Shown: positions 30,836-40,574 of the stretch, one piece after another | Layout: each line of letters starts with the position of its first letter | How positions within the stretch are numbered: the stretch's first letter is position 1 | Origin: Prorocentrum cordatum | Lineage: Eukaryota; Sar; Dinophyceae; Prorocentrales; Prorocentraceae | Length of the DNA: 50,000 bases | Assembly (NCBI GenBank): GCA_963575745.1 | Contig: CAUYUJ010003403.1 | Span: 517,815-567,814 of the forward strand | Direction of reading: 5' to 3' | Notes under the pieces: model-generated | Database searches by the model: none | Seen by the model: the letters and a program-made list of their open reading frames with translations, nothing else | What the model was told of the DNA's origin: nothing | Position numbers and translations under genes: made by a program

Positions 30836-30836
30836 C

Positions 30837-30868
30837 TCCGTAGCCATTTGGTGGCTCAAGATTTCGAG
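30837..30868 (+). promoter_or_regulatory. Relict dinoflagellate spliced leader upstream of the 30902 ORF
   Basis: Positions 30837-30860 read TCCGTAGCCATTT, two extra G, then TGGCTCAAG. Without the two G this is the whole 22-nt dinoflagellate leader with no substitution. ATTTCGAG and TTTTCCAA follow, as at 26107. No GT donor follows the leader, so this is a relict or a mimic, not a leader RNA gene. Confidence 0.85.
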
Positions 30869-30901
30869 TTTTCCAAGATAGTTAGTTGCTCCAAACCGAC
30901 A

Positions 30902-31640
30902 ATGGAACAGCGCGACGTGCTCGAGAAGTCTCCGAGGCAAAGGTCGCGATCGAGATCGCCGAGATCCATGGCGATCCAGAGCCGTTGGCGAGAGATCTTC
31001 CCCGAGGACATGGCTGCTCGTCTTCCGAACGATTGGCGATATATCGTCTCCGAGGATAGCCAACTATCGTTCGAGAACACCCAAGACATATTCGAGGCAA
31101 TGCGGCAAGAGCTCGGGCTGACAGGATCGCTCGAAAACACCCGGCCGCATATGCTCGAGGGGCAGGATGCGCTCGGGGAGAGCGCCCAGCTCCTCGACGC
31201 CAAGCTCGAGGAGCCCGAGGAGCCCGAGGAACCCGAGACGCCCGAGAAGCTCGAGTTGCGCGAGAAGGAACTCCAGGCCGTCAGCAACAGCGGCGAAAAG
31301 AAACGAGAACGAGACCGAGACGAGCTCGAGACGCCCGAGGAGCCCGAGGACGAGACCGAGAGCCCGAGGTCTCGAGAACCTGAGACGCCCGAAAAGCCTG
31401 AGGACGAGACCGACGAGCTTGACGACGAGGACGCCAAGCGCCAGGAGCTCGCGCCCGAGGAGAGCAAGCGCCTGGGAGAGGAACCCGAGGCTTACGTCGT
31501 ATACTCGAGCCCCGGCACTGGGGCGACCGAGCCTGCCTCAGACGCTGAGGCGCAAGCCGAGGCGTCATGCGAGCGCGCGCGCAACCAGTGGGTGCTCGAG
31601 GGGCGCCCGAGTCAGATGAGTGCGCCGAAATACTTCGAGA
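30902..31640 (+). CDS. Acidic hypothetical protein of the cassette region (second paralogue)
   Basis: The ATG at 30902 is the first in this frame after the relict leader. Residues 1-20 contain an Arg/Ser run (RQRSRSRSPRS). Residues 25-70 look folded (SRWREIFPEDMAARLPNDW, then FENTQDIFEAMRQELGL). The remainder is Glu/Pro repeats (EEPEEPEEPETPEKLE), ending with NQWVLEGRPSQ, which matches the end of the 26185 ORF. The frame stays open into the next 32-bp array (formal stop 31786), but protein-like sequence ends near 31640. Function is unknown. Confidence 0.65.
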
Positions 31641-31654
31641 AGAAAACCTTTGTT

Positions 31655-32110
31655 TTGATGATGTCTCAAGCGAAGCAAGCATTTATTCGAGGATGTCTCA
31701 ACCGAAACAAGCGATTGTTCCAGGATGTCTCAAGCGAAGCTCACTGTGAAAAGCCCACCATCGAGGTTACTTCCTGCTTATTTTGACATAGCAACAACAC
31801 GCGAAACGATCAAATTTTCAATGATGTCTCAAGCGAGACGATCAATTGTTGGAGGCAGTCTCAAGCGAAACGATCATCTTTGCAAGGATGTCTCAAGCGG
31901 GACCGATAATTCTTCGAGGCTGTCTCAAGCGAAGCGAGAGACTTGTCGAGGATGTCTAAAGCGAAAGAACATATATTCGAGGACGTCTCAAGCGAAACGA
32001 GGATTTTTTCCGCGGGTGTTTCGAGCGAAACAAGCATTTGCTTGAGGATGTCTCAAGCGAAACATGCAATTGTTCTAGGATGTCTCAAGCGGAACAAACA
32101 ATGGCCCGAG
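31655..32110 (+). repeat. 32-bp array enclosing leader module copy 2
   Basis: About three repeat units, then at 31742 CACTGTGAAAAG, CACCATCGAGGTTA and TTGACATAGCAACA, matching the module at 25813, then about ten further units. The match to copy 1 continues into the array through AATTGTTGGAGGCAG. The CCGATGAT/GAGTTGATTA start of the module is absent here. Confidence 0.88.
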
Positions 32111-32129
32111 GATGCCACAATGTTTTTTA

Positions 32130-32163
32130 CGTAAATGGCTCATTCTGGCTCAATGATTTCGAG
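32130..32163 (+). promoter_or_regulatory. Third, more diverged spliced-leader relict
   Basis: GGCTCATTCTGGCTCAATG at about 32137-32155 resembles the second part of the dinoflagellate leader (GCCATTTTGGCTCAAG), and is again followed directly by ATTTCGAG at 32156-32163. The match is weaker, but the shared following bases and position before an ORF support it. Confidence 0.55.
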
Positions 32164-32207
32164 CTCCGAACGAGGAACGCACCCGGAACGAGTCCGCCCC
32201 AGGCACC

Positions 32208-32642
32208 ATGGCCAAGCAGATGACAGTCGCCAAGAAACCTGCGCACGCACCGAGGCAAACCAAACCTAAAGTCCTCAAGAGGCCAGCGTGCGCGGCAGGC
32301 CCACTCGTCGAGAAGCATGCAGTCGTCAAGAAACCATCGAGGGCGGAGATCGAGACGGAGGTCAAGATCGAGCAGCCTACAGTCGTTCAGATCGCGAGGG
32401 AGGTCAAGATCGCGACGGAGGTCAAGACCGTGACGGAGGTCAAGACCGAGGTCAAGAAGTCGAGGGCGGAGACCGAGACGGAGGTCGAGACCGAGCTCGA
32501 CGCCATGCAGGACGACAAGTGGCGCGCGTCTCTCGTCGAGGGCAAAAACGCCGAGCAGCCCCAGTCGGGCAGGCCCACGGAGCCCGAGGGCGAGCGGCCC
32601 CAGTCGAGCGAGCCCAAGCTCGATTCGAGCGGGCCACTCTGA
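32208..32642 (+). CDS. KRPA-motif basic/acidic hypothetical protein
   Basis: A 144-codon ORF starting MAKQMTVAKKPAHAPRQTK about 45 bp after the relict leader. Residues 20-30 hold KVLKRPACAAG, then KK/PS pairs, then imperfect repeats of EVKIATEVKTVTEVKTE, then an acidic Pro/Ser tail ending SSGPL. It is disordered and probably nuclear. KRPA motifs also occur in the minus-strand ORF at 14702. It precedes the transposase-like gene and may be its first exon or a partner. Function is unknown. Confidence 0.65.
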   Translation: MAKQMTVAKKPAHAPRQTKPKVLKRPACAAGPLVEKHAVVKKPSRAEIETEVKIEQPTVVQIAREVKIATEVKTVTEVKTEVKKSRAETETEVETELDAMQDDKWRASLVEGKNAEQPQSGRPTEPEGERPQSSEPKLDSSGPL

Positions 32643-32689
32643 GTGAGCAACCGAGGACCTTCAGTCGATGCGAAGAAAAACACGTCGAG

Positions 32690-32890
32690 TGGCTCGGCCT
32701 CGAGGCTCCATCATCGATCAGCGGGTCGAGGATCATGGATCCTGGGCCCGAGGAGCTTCAGACATCCGAGGGTGCACAATCCTGGGTTCCAGGGCCGTGC
32801 GTCTTCGATCCGAGGACCGAGGATCGAGCCTCGACGCCATCATCGATCGCCCTCGTCGCGGGGAAGGCAGGGGGGGGGAAGGGGGGGGAG
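32690..32890. repeat. CTCGATCC-rich block related to the 175-bp repeat
   Basis: GGATCATGGATCC, CGATCCGAGGACCGAGG and CCATCATCGATC motifs followed by a poly-G-rich end. The order resembles 28850-28900. It follows an ORF directly, as the 175-bp array does. Confidence 0.6.
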
Positions 32891-32919
32891 GAGGGCAGCG
32901 GAACAAACGTTACTTCGAT

Positions 32920-33215
32920 GATGCATCAAGCGAAACAAACCAGCGCTCGAAGATGTCCCAAGCCAAACGAGAGGTGCTTCGAGGATGTCTCAAGCGAAAC
33001 AAGCAATTGCTTCGGGGTTTCTCAAGCTAAACGAGAGATGTGTCCAGGATGTCTCAAGCGAAGCACAAGCATTTGTTCGAGCATGTCTCAAGCAAAACAG
33101 GCAATTATTCGAGGATGTCTCAAGCGAAACGAGAGATTCGCCGAGGATGTTTCAAGCGATTCACGCGTGATGATACCTCAAGCGAAGCGAGCGCGCTTTC
33201 GAGGTCCCAAGCGAA
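32920..33215 (+). repeat. 32-bp repeat array, about eight units
   Basis: GATGTCTCAAGCGAAAC units of the same orientation, ending just before the transposase-like coding sequence. The last units are irregular (ATGATACCTCAAGCGAAG). Confidence 0.92.
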
Positions 33216-33338
33216 ACAACAATGCCTCCGCCCGCAACCAGTGCCCCAGCAGCAGCACAAGGGCAACGGCAACAACAGCAACATCAGTAGCACAAGAGCA
33301 ACCACAGCAACGCACGAGCAACATCAACCGCAGCCTCC

Positions 33339-35510
33339 TTGGCCCAAGCCTTTGGTGATCGAGCTTGGGAGCTCGAGCAGGGGTTTCGGCCGCGAGCGCC
33401 CCGCTCGAGCGCGAGTCGAGCCTTTCGAGCTTGTGGGGGCTTACGAGCCCGAGCCCACAGGAGACGCCGAGCTCGCGCAAGAAGCTCCGCGCCTCACGAC
33501 GGCCCCCTTCAAGTAGCTCGAAGAGAAGAGGCTCGAGGCGGAGAAGGCCGAGGAGCGCCTCGCAGCCGCTGCTGCGCGCCGAGAGAAGGCGAGCGCTGAG
33601 GGCAAGGCGCCCGACCCCGACGACCTCGGCCGAGGCGTCGCCCGAGGGCCGAAGAAGGGCGGCAGACCCGGGGGCAACGACGTTAAGTACACGGGGGCGC
33701 ACAAGCCGCGAGCAGCACAAACGCTCCGCCGAGACCCGCCAGCGCAGTACAAGCTCCAGATCGTACCCGACTGGTGCAAGAAGGCCGACAAGGACGAGCT
33801 CGCGCACTTCTCCCAGCTCCCGAGCGCCATCAAGACGGAGCTCACCGAGGAGCGGCACTGGTCCTGCGAGGCAATCAAAAGCTGGTGCGAGAAGCGGGCG
33901 GGCGTCGCTCGAGAAGCTCGTCGCCGCGGCCAGGCTCGGCAAAAACGGCATCCGAGCCCGCGGCTATGTCCGACCATATTTGAGCAAGGCAGAAAAAGGC
34001 CAGGGCGCGAGGATGCAAAGCTTCACCCCTGGCAAGGCGCGCCCCGAGCGCCCGCTCGAGGGCGTCGTGGGCCGGCTCGAGCGCCGGTTCAAGCGGGGGC
34101 GCGAGCGCGGCCACGAGGTCCGCAGGAAGACGATCTTGACAGGGCTCAAGTACGAGCTCGAGTTCGAGAAGGACAAGCAGCTCCACCTCAAGAACACCAG
34201 CCGCTACTTCTACAATCCCGAAATTCCCAAGAGATTCGCCAGGCGGCTCGCGACCTTCAAGATCAACAACATCGCTCGCAAGGACGAGAGGTGGGTCGAC
34301 GAGATCGTGCTCCCGAGGCTGCACGCGACAGGGGGCAAGGGGCAGCGCCTCTCCGAGCAGAGAAACAAGAGCCTCTCCGAGAGCAAGGCAAAGCTCTCCT
34401 GGGCCACCGCCGACAGGTTCCAGCACCTGGTATCGAGAGGCACCGCCGAAGACCTGGGCCTCTTCGCCGGAGACCCCGAGGGGTTCATCGAGCACGAGCA
34501 AGAGACGAGCGCGGTCGTCGTCGACGCGACCGCGCTCTGGATCGAGCTCCGACGCGAGGAGCGAGTCTACCTCCGCGAGTCCGAGCTCCAGGGCGCAAGC
34601 CACAAGGCTCGGATCCAGAAGCTCCGCCGCGAGTTCCGCGAGACACAGGGCGAAGCAGACGAGGCAGCTTGGGGGGCCGAGAAGACCAAATATTACGGCG
34701 AGCGCGCCGACAAGAAGCAGCAAGTGGACCAAGCCTCCTCGAACGCAGGCGACAAGTGCAGGCTCGCGCTCATCAACGTCTCAGCCGTCGAGGGCTGGTT
34801 TGACCCGAGCAAAGGGCCGAGGTCCGCCAAGAAGCGCAGCGCCCTCCTCGTCCCTTGCGCGAGGCACTGCGAGATCTCCGACATGAGCCTCGAGAACGGC
34901 ACCTGGCTGCGAGACGTCACTTCCGAGCGCGGCGACGGCGAGGCGGAGCTCTTCCGAGCAGGCGAGCCCATCGGCACGATCATGAAGGGCTGGCGCCAAG
35001 CCCTCCTCGAGTTCAACCCCGAGGAGCTCGCCAAGGTCTTCGAGAACATCGACATCTGGGGCCAGCCGAGGGCCTGGACGGACGAGCTCATCGCGAGCTG
35101 GACCATCGACTTCATCAAGCAGGAGCATGGCCAGAGTCTCGTCTTCGCCGACTGCCTCTCGAGCCAGTGGACAGAGAGCGCGGCGCTCCGAGCCCGGCTC
35201 CAGAACGACCTCTACGCGCCGATGGCTCCAAACGTGGCGAGCTTCCTGCAAGAGCCAGACACCCGCGAGCACGGCCAGCTCAAGGCGGCGATCCGCGAGG
35301 TCAAGGCCGAGATCCACTGGGCGGTCGAGCAGGAGTGGCTCCAGAAGGTCAAGGCCGAGCCCGAGAAGAACTACAAGTACCCGAGCAACTGGGGGCACTA
35401 CGAGTGCATCTACTGCGTCTCCGAGGCCTACGCCCGCTTCCGCGAGAAGAACAAGGAGGCCGTGCCGCTCCAAAGCATGCGAGCGAACATGCTCTCAGCG
35501 AAGCCGGAGG
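33339..35510 (+). pseudogene. DDE-transposase-like protein
   Basis: Coding-like sequence runs in frame 1 from about 33339 to 33900, with an internal TAG at 33514-33516. It then continues in frame 2 to about 35510. The N-terminal part has an EPFE segment, a Glu/Lys/Ala helix (33517-33590), then a folded-looking region (KLQIVPDWCKKADKDELAHF). The middle includes VVVDATALWIELRREE (Asp at 34523). The C-terminal part has WGQPRAWTDELIASW, VFADCLSSQW (Asp at 35150) and LQEPDTREHGQLKAAIREV (Asp at 35258). The last two Asp are 36 residues apart, and the P-x-LQxPD context resembles pogo/Tc1-type DDE domains, which cut and join transposon ends. The first catalytic Asp is not certain: the expected INVD position reads INVS near 34776. 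The end runs into a Glu-encoding GGA tract. Confidence 0.65.
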
Positions 35511-35745
35511 AGGAGGAGGAAGAGGAGAAGGAGGAGGAGGAGGAGGAGGAGAAGGAGGAGGGAGAAGGAGGGAGGAGCAAAAGGGAGGGGGAGGAGGAGG
35601 AGGAGGAGGGAAGGAGGGGAGGGGAGGAGGAGAGGAGGAGGAGGAGGAGGAGGAGGAGGAGGAGGAGGAGGAGGAGGAGGAGGAGGAGGAGGAGGAGGAG
35701 GAGGAGGAGGAGGAGGAGGAGAGAGAGATATATATATAGAGAGAG
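35505..35745. repeat. (GGA)n tract at the end of the transposase-like frame
   Basis: GGA/GAAGGA repeats read as Glu, Gly or Arg by frame. The transposase frame stays open through it to 35872. A similar Glu-coding tract opens the next coding block at 36690, so the two could be one interrupted acidic segment. Confidence 0.9.
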
Positions 35746-35824
35746 AGAGAGAGAAAAACAAAACAAAGGAAGGAGGAGGAGGAGGAGGGAGGAGAGAAGG
35801 AGGAGGAGGAGGAGGGGGGACATA

Positions 35825-36540
35825 CTTTGTTTACCTCTGCGGTCTAATATCCATGGGCACCGAGGCACATGAACTACCCCTACACGAGCAGATGAGCATC
35901 GCAATTTCCATTGTTTGTTTACACATTAGTTTTGGAACTCTGGATTTTTCCTCCTCTTCATCCTCCTCCTCCTCCTCCCTCCTCCTCCTCCTCTCCTCCT
36001 CCTCTCCTCCTTTCCTTCCTCTTCTCTCTCCCTCCTCCTCCTCCTCCTCCTCCTCCTCTCACTCTGTCTGTCTGTGTCTATTTCTCTCATTCTCTCTCTC
36101 TCTCTCTCTACTTCTCTCTCTCTCTGTCTCTGTCTCTCTTTGTCATTATCCTTCTCCCCCCGGGCCCCTTATATATGTATGTGTATATATATAGACCGCT
36201 GTGGTTTACTATCCATGGAAACCGAGGCGCATGAGCTACCTCCAACAACAGATGAACATCTCAATTTCCATTGTTTGTTTACACATTGAATTTGATAGGT
36301 TTTGAATTTTTGATGTTTTCCCCCTCCTCCTCCTCCTCCTCTTCCTCCTCTTCCTCCTCCTCCTCCTTCTCTGCCTATATGTGTCTACTGTTATTTCTCT
36401 CTCTCTCTCTCTCTCTCTTCTTTGCCTCTCTCTCTCTCTGTCTCTGTCTCTCGCTGTCCTTCTTCTTTTCCCCCTGGCCACCTGCACTTGTTTTATCGCT
36501 GTGGCTGACTACCCATGGTAACCGAAGACATCTACACATG
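35825..36540 (+). repeat. Composite repeat, second cluster
   Basis: Copies of the composite unit begin near 35830, 36190 and 36495 (partial), again each with a (CTC)n and a (CT)n tract. The cluster sits between the transposase-like and protease-like coding blocks and may be an intron or an insertion. Confidence 0.9.
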
Positions 36541-36689
36541 GAATCTACACATCAGATCTAACGGATTGTATATAGAACGAATCTAACTTAATCGCAAAAC
36601 CGTAGTCGTCCCAAAGGAATACGTCAGAATTCAGAGGACATCGCAATGCATTCCTAGGGAATCATTAGGAACTTTCGGAATTCATAGGG

Positions 36690-38689
36690 AGGAGGAAAAG
36701 GAGGAGGAGGAGAACGAGGAGGAACAAAAGGGGGAGGAGAAGGAGGGGGAGGAGAAGGAGGATGAGGAGGGGGGCGCGGCGAGGCCGACCGAGCAGGGCG
36801 AGCTGAAGGTCGTCACGGGCGAGGAGTCCTGGAGATACGACCGAGGCTGGCCGAGGCATCGGACCGAAGCTGGCCAAGGAAAGGCTCCAGGCCATCGAGA
36901 GCTGGCCCGAGAACATCCCCCCAGTGCCGGACTGGAGCGTCCTAGACGGCGAGTGCTTCCAGCTCGAGGACTTGCCGACGGACTACAAGGACGACGAGAA
37001 CCCCTGCCTCCTCGAGCTCGCAGAGCTGGACCTCGAGCTCACAGACGGGCAGCGAGACGTGCCCAGGCCGCCCGAGGAGCGCATCAAGGACATCCAGTTC
37101 CCGCGCGCCCTAGCAGGCCGAGTCAAGGTGAAGCGAACCATTCGCCGCAAGAACAAGTGGGGGAGCAAGTTCCGAGGCCAGTTCCCGGGCATGCTGGCGT
37201 CCAAGTGGAACAGGGCGGAGCGCGGGGAGGATGGCAAAAGGCCCTCGAGAGCAAGAGCCGAAGCGTCGCCAAGGCGAAGCTGTCAGGGCGAGCCCCCAAA
37301 TCGAAGACCATCTTCGCAGAGAAGCTCAAGCAGAAGCAGCAAACGAGTCGGAACAAGACGCGGCACGACAAGAAGAAGGACAAGGGGGGCCTCGAGCCTT
37401 GCAAGGACTCGCCCTGGCGCGGCACGAGCGTCCGCGTCAACGAAGAGGGCGTCCACGAGGGCAGGCACGGCAGAGTTCAAGACCTCTGGCGCGTCAAAGA
37501 CTGCGAGGGCGAGTGCCAGTTCCGCGTGCTCGAGGTCGAGACGGCGGCGATCTTCCAGACCCACTCCAGACAGGCTCGAGGGCCAAGAGGGCGCGAGCGG
37601 AAGCCGAGCGGAAGGGCCTGCGGAAGCCGAGCGGAAGCTGGCGCGGAAGCCGAGCGGGGGCTCGCGCGGAAGCCGAGCGGAAGGGCAGCAGAAGCCGAGC
37701 GGGAGCTCACCCCTATCCATCGGGCCCCCGCCTGGGAAGTCGTGAACGAGCAGGAGTGGGCGCCCGCTATGCCCGTCAATATAGACTGGCGGGTGTGCAA
37801 AATGAACAAGCGCGCCGAGCTCGCCAAGCATCTTGCGACCACGAACTGCGAGTTCATCGAGAAGAACCGCACCCTCGAGCTCGGCACGGTGCGCGCCCTC
37901 ATGGGCGAGATCGAGGAAAGAGTCGGCGCCCCAGAAGGCGTGGTGCTGGTCGAGCCAACGATCGCGGTGATGTGGGCTCGAGAAGGTCAAGGCGAGGGCG
38001 CGCCAACTGCCGAGGCCCAGAAGGAGCAGAAGGTGTGGCGCGAGAGAGTCGAAAACGCCGGGCACCTGCTTATCTGCGTGCAGAGCGAGAACCCCTCGCA
38101 TTCCACCTACCTCAAGGTGACCAGGGAGGGCACCAACGTGGCCATCGAGTACCGCGACGCCCTCACGCAGCCGTCCAAGAGCGCCAAGGATGCAGCCACG
38201 AGGATCCTCCGCAAGCTCGGCGTCGTCGGTTCTGACGAGGAGTGCCCTCCGCCGAGCAGCGCGAGGTTCCAAGTGGACGCGTGGTCCTGCGACCTGTGGG
38301 TGACGAGGTGGATCGAGCGCGCCCTGCGCGAGCTCCGCGGCGAGGGCCGCCAGACACCGCGCGGCATCACCGACGCCTGCGCCCGAGGCAACGACTAGAT
38401 CCACAAGCTGCAAGATGCGAGTGACAACGCGGCCGCCAAGGCAAAGGCCAAGGGCAAGGCCAAGGCGAAAGCCAAGAGCAAACGCGCGGATCCGCTGGAG
38501 GCCGAGCCCAAGTATCCGAGCCTCGAGGCAGCCCTGGCGGCGGCGAGCGGCTGCAATAAGTGCGAGATGCAGAAGGACGGCTCCAAGGGGTGCCGAGCGT
38601 GCATGGGCGAGCACTTCGAGGAAGTGAGACAGCGCGGATTCGCGGCTAGGGCCGCCAAGGAGCTTGAGGCGGATATCATGAACATCTGA
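36690..38689 (+). pseudogene. Ulp1/C48-like cysteine protease of the cassette region
   Basis: An acidic start (GGA tract) leads into frame 3 at 36840-37225 (AIESWPENIPPVPDWSVL, ERIKDIQFPRALAGRVK), then frame 2 from about 37225. A Lys/Gln-rich stretch, then WRVKDCEGECQFRVLEVE, then a Lys-Pro-Ser-Gly repeat, lead to the protease domain from about 37730. Catalytic-type residues are His at 38063 (AGHLLICV), Asp at 38156 (YRDAL), Gln at 38270 and Cys at 38288 (QVDAWSCDLWV). The Gln lies six residues before the Cys, as in Ulp1-type proteases. These enzymes cleave ubiquitin-like proteins or polyproteins, and some transposons carry them. An in-frame TAG at 38396-38398 is followed by 96 more coding-like codons with CNKC and CRAC pairs, ending TGA at 38687. 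Borders at the N-terminus are approximate. Confidence 0.62.
37575..37705 (+). repeat. GCGGAAGCCGAGCGG minisatellite inside the protease-like gene
   Basis: Six or so units of GGAAGCCGAGCGG with variable linkers, coding for RKPSGR or AEAER according to frame. Unit changes here could alter the reading frame between the N-terminal block and the protease domain. Confidence 0.85.
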
Positions 38690-38764
38690 GTGCGAGCAGT
38701 CAGATGTCGAGCGTCACTGTCTCTCCACGTGTGCCCCCACGCGACTCTCGCAAACACAATACTA

Positions 38765-39285
38765 TTCCGAGGATGTCTCAAGCAATATAAGCAAATGTTC
38801 GAGGATATCTCAAGCGAGGCAAATCAGTATTTCGAGGATGTCTCAAGCGAAACGCAATTAATTCGAGGATTGCCCAAGCGAAACAACCAATTATTTCGAG
38901 GAGGTCTCAAGCGAAACGAGAGATTTGCCGAGCATGTCTCAAGCGAAACAAGCATTTATTCGAAGATGTCTTCAGCGAAGCGAGAGATGTGTCGAGGATG
39001 TCTCAAGCGACACAAGCATTTATTCGAGGATGTCTCAAAGCGAAACAAACAATTATTTCGAGGATGTCTCACGCGAAATATGTATTTGTTGAGGATGTCC
39101 CAAACGAAACAAACAATTATTCCGAGGATGTCTTAAGCGAAGCTAGATATTTGCCGAGGATGTCTCAAGCGAAACAAGCATTTACGAGGATGTCTCAAGC
39201 GAAACGAGCACGCTTGCGAGGATGTCTCAAGCGAAACGAACCAATTGCTCGACGATGTCTCAAGCGAAACAAACAATCAAAGGCA
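38765..39285 (+). repeat. 32-bp repeat array, about 16 units
   Basis: Begins 75 bp after the end of the protease-like frame. Units are GATGTCTCAAGCGAAAC plus a variable half; some are 1-2 bp shorter or longer. Confidence 0.95.
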
Positions 39286-39457
39286 GCAGCGTGGAATAGG
39301 GATTCCCCGCTGCAATGTCCCGGCGGAGAACCGCGGGCCACGCGGGGGCTCGTCGTCGGGTCCTCCGCCAGTGGCTCCTCCTTCTTCTCCTTGTCGTTTC
39401 CCGCCCCCTGCCCCCCCCAGCCCATCCCCTTGCTGTTGCTCAGTCCTCCTCCTCGGC

Positions 39458-39512
39458 CTTGTCGTCGTCGTCGTCCTGGTCGTCGTCCTGGTCGTCGTCG
39501 TCGTCGTCGTCC
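39458..39512. repeat. (GTC)n tract
   Basis: GTC trinucleotides with two CTG interruptions, immediately before the GGTTGC minisatellite. Confidence 0.9.
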
Positions 39513-39522
39513 CCCTCCTCCT

Positions 39523-40505
39523 CGCCCGGTTGCGGTTGCGGTTGCGCGCCCGCGGGCACTTTGAAATGTGTCGCCCGGTTGCGGTTGCGGTTGCGGTTGC
39601 GCGCTCCCGCGGGCGCTTTGAAATGTGTCGCCCGGTTGCGGTTGCGTTTGCGCGCCCGCTTTGAAATGTGTCGCCCGGTTGCGGTTGTTGGGTTGCGGTT
39701 GCGCGCTCCCGCGGGCGCTTTGAAATGTGTCGCCCGGTTGCGGTTGTTGGGTTGCGGTTGCGCGCCCGCGGGCGCTTTGAAATGTGTGCCGGTTGCGGTT
39801 GCGGTTGCGGTTGCGCGCTCCCGCGGGCGCTTTGAAATGTGTCGCCCGGTTGCGGTTTGCGGTTGCGCGCTCCCGCGGGCGCTTTGAAATGTGTCGCCCG
39901 GTTGCGGTTGCGGTTGCGGTTGCGCGCGCGGGCGCTTTGAAATGTGTCGCCCCGGTTCTTTGCCCGGTTGCGGTTTGCGCGCTCCCGCGGGCGCTTAATG
40001 TGTCGCCCGGTTGCGGTTGCGCGCGCCCGCGGGCGCTTTGAAATGTGTCGCCCGGTTGCGGTTGCGGTTGCGGTTGCGCGCTCCCGCGGGCGCTTTGAAA
40101 TGTGTCGCCCGGTTGCGGTTGCGGTTGCGCGCCCGCGGGCGCTTTGAAATGTGTCGCCGGTTGCGGTTGCGGTTGCGCGCTCCCGCGGCGCTTTGAAATG
40201 TTGCCGCGTTGTTGGGTTGCGGTTGCGCGCCCGCGGGCGCTTTGAAATGTGTCGCCCGGTTGCGGTTGCGGTTGCGGTTGCGCGCTCCCGCGCGCGCCCG
40301 CTTTGAAATGTGTCGCCTGCGGTTGCGGTTGCGCGTGTCGCCCGGTTGCGGTTCCGCGCTCCCGGGCGCTTTGAAATGTGTCGCCCGGTTGCGGTTGCGG
40401 TTGCGGTTGCGCGCTCCCGCGGGCGCTTTGAAATGTGTCGCCCGGTCGCGGTTGCGGTTGCGCCGCCGGGTTGCGCTCCCGCGGGCGGTTTGAAATGTGT
40501 CTCCC
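39523..40505. repeat. GGTTGC / GCGCCCGCGGGCGC minisatellite, about 18 copies
   Basis: Each unit of 45-60 bp has GCCCGGTT, one to four GCGGTT hexamers, a GC-only self-complementary block (GCGCCCGCGGGCGC or with a CTC insert) and TTTGAAATGTGTC. The number of hexamers varies, so the unit length varies. Peptides such as VARLRLRLRAPAGALK in the ORFs are products of the repeat and not a supported protein. Confidence 0.95.
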
Positions 40506-40574
40506 GAGCTGTCCCCTGACGTTCAGTCAGTCATCAGTCAGCCGGCGGGCACGGAATTTCACCCGGCTCCGCCG

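Noticed and set aside
35495-35761. Poly-Pro, poly-Leu and poly-Glu ORFs over GGA/TCC tracts, also at 22883, 24656, 43555 and 45102
   Set aside because: Trinucleotide repeats give open frames in every register; no flanking domain supports a protein.
38765-39285. Regular 32-bp repeats as a CRISPR array
   Set aside because: Units are contiguous with variable halves, with no unique spacers of constant length and no cas genes; the genome is eukaryotic.
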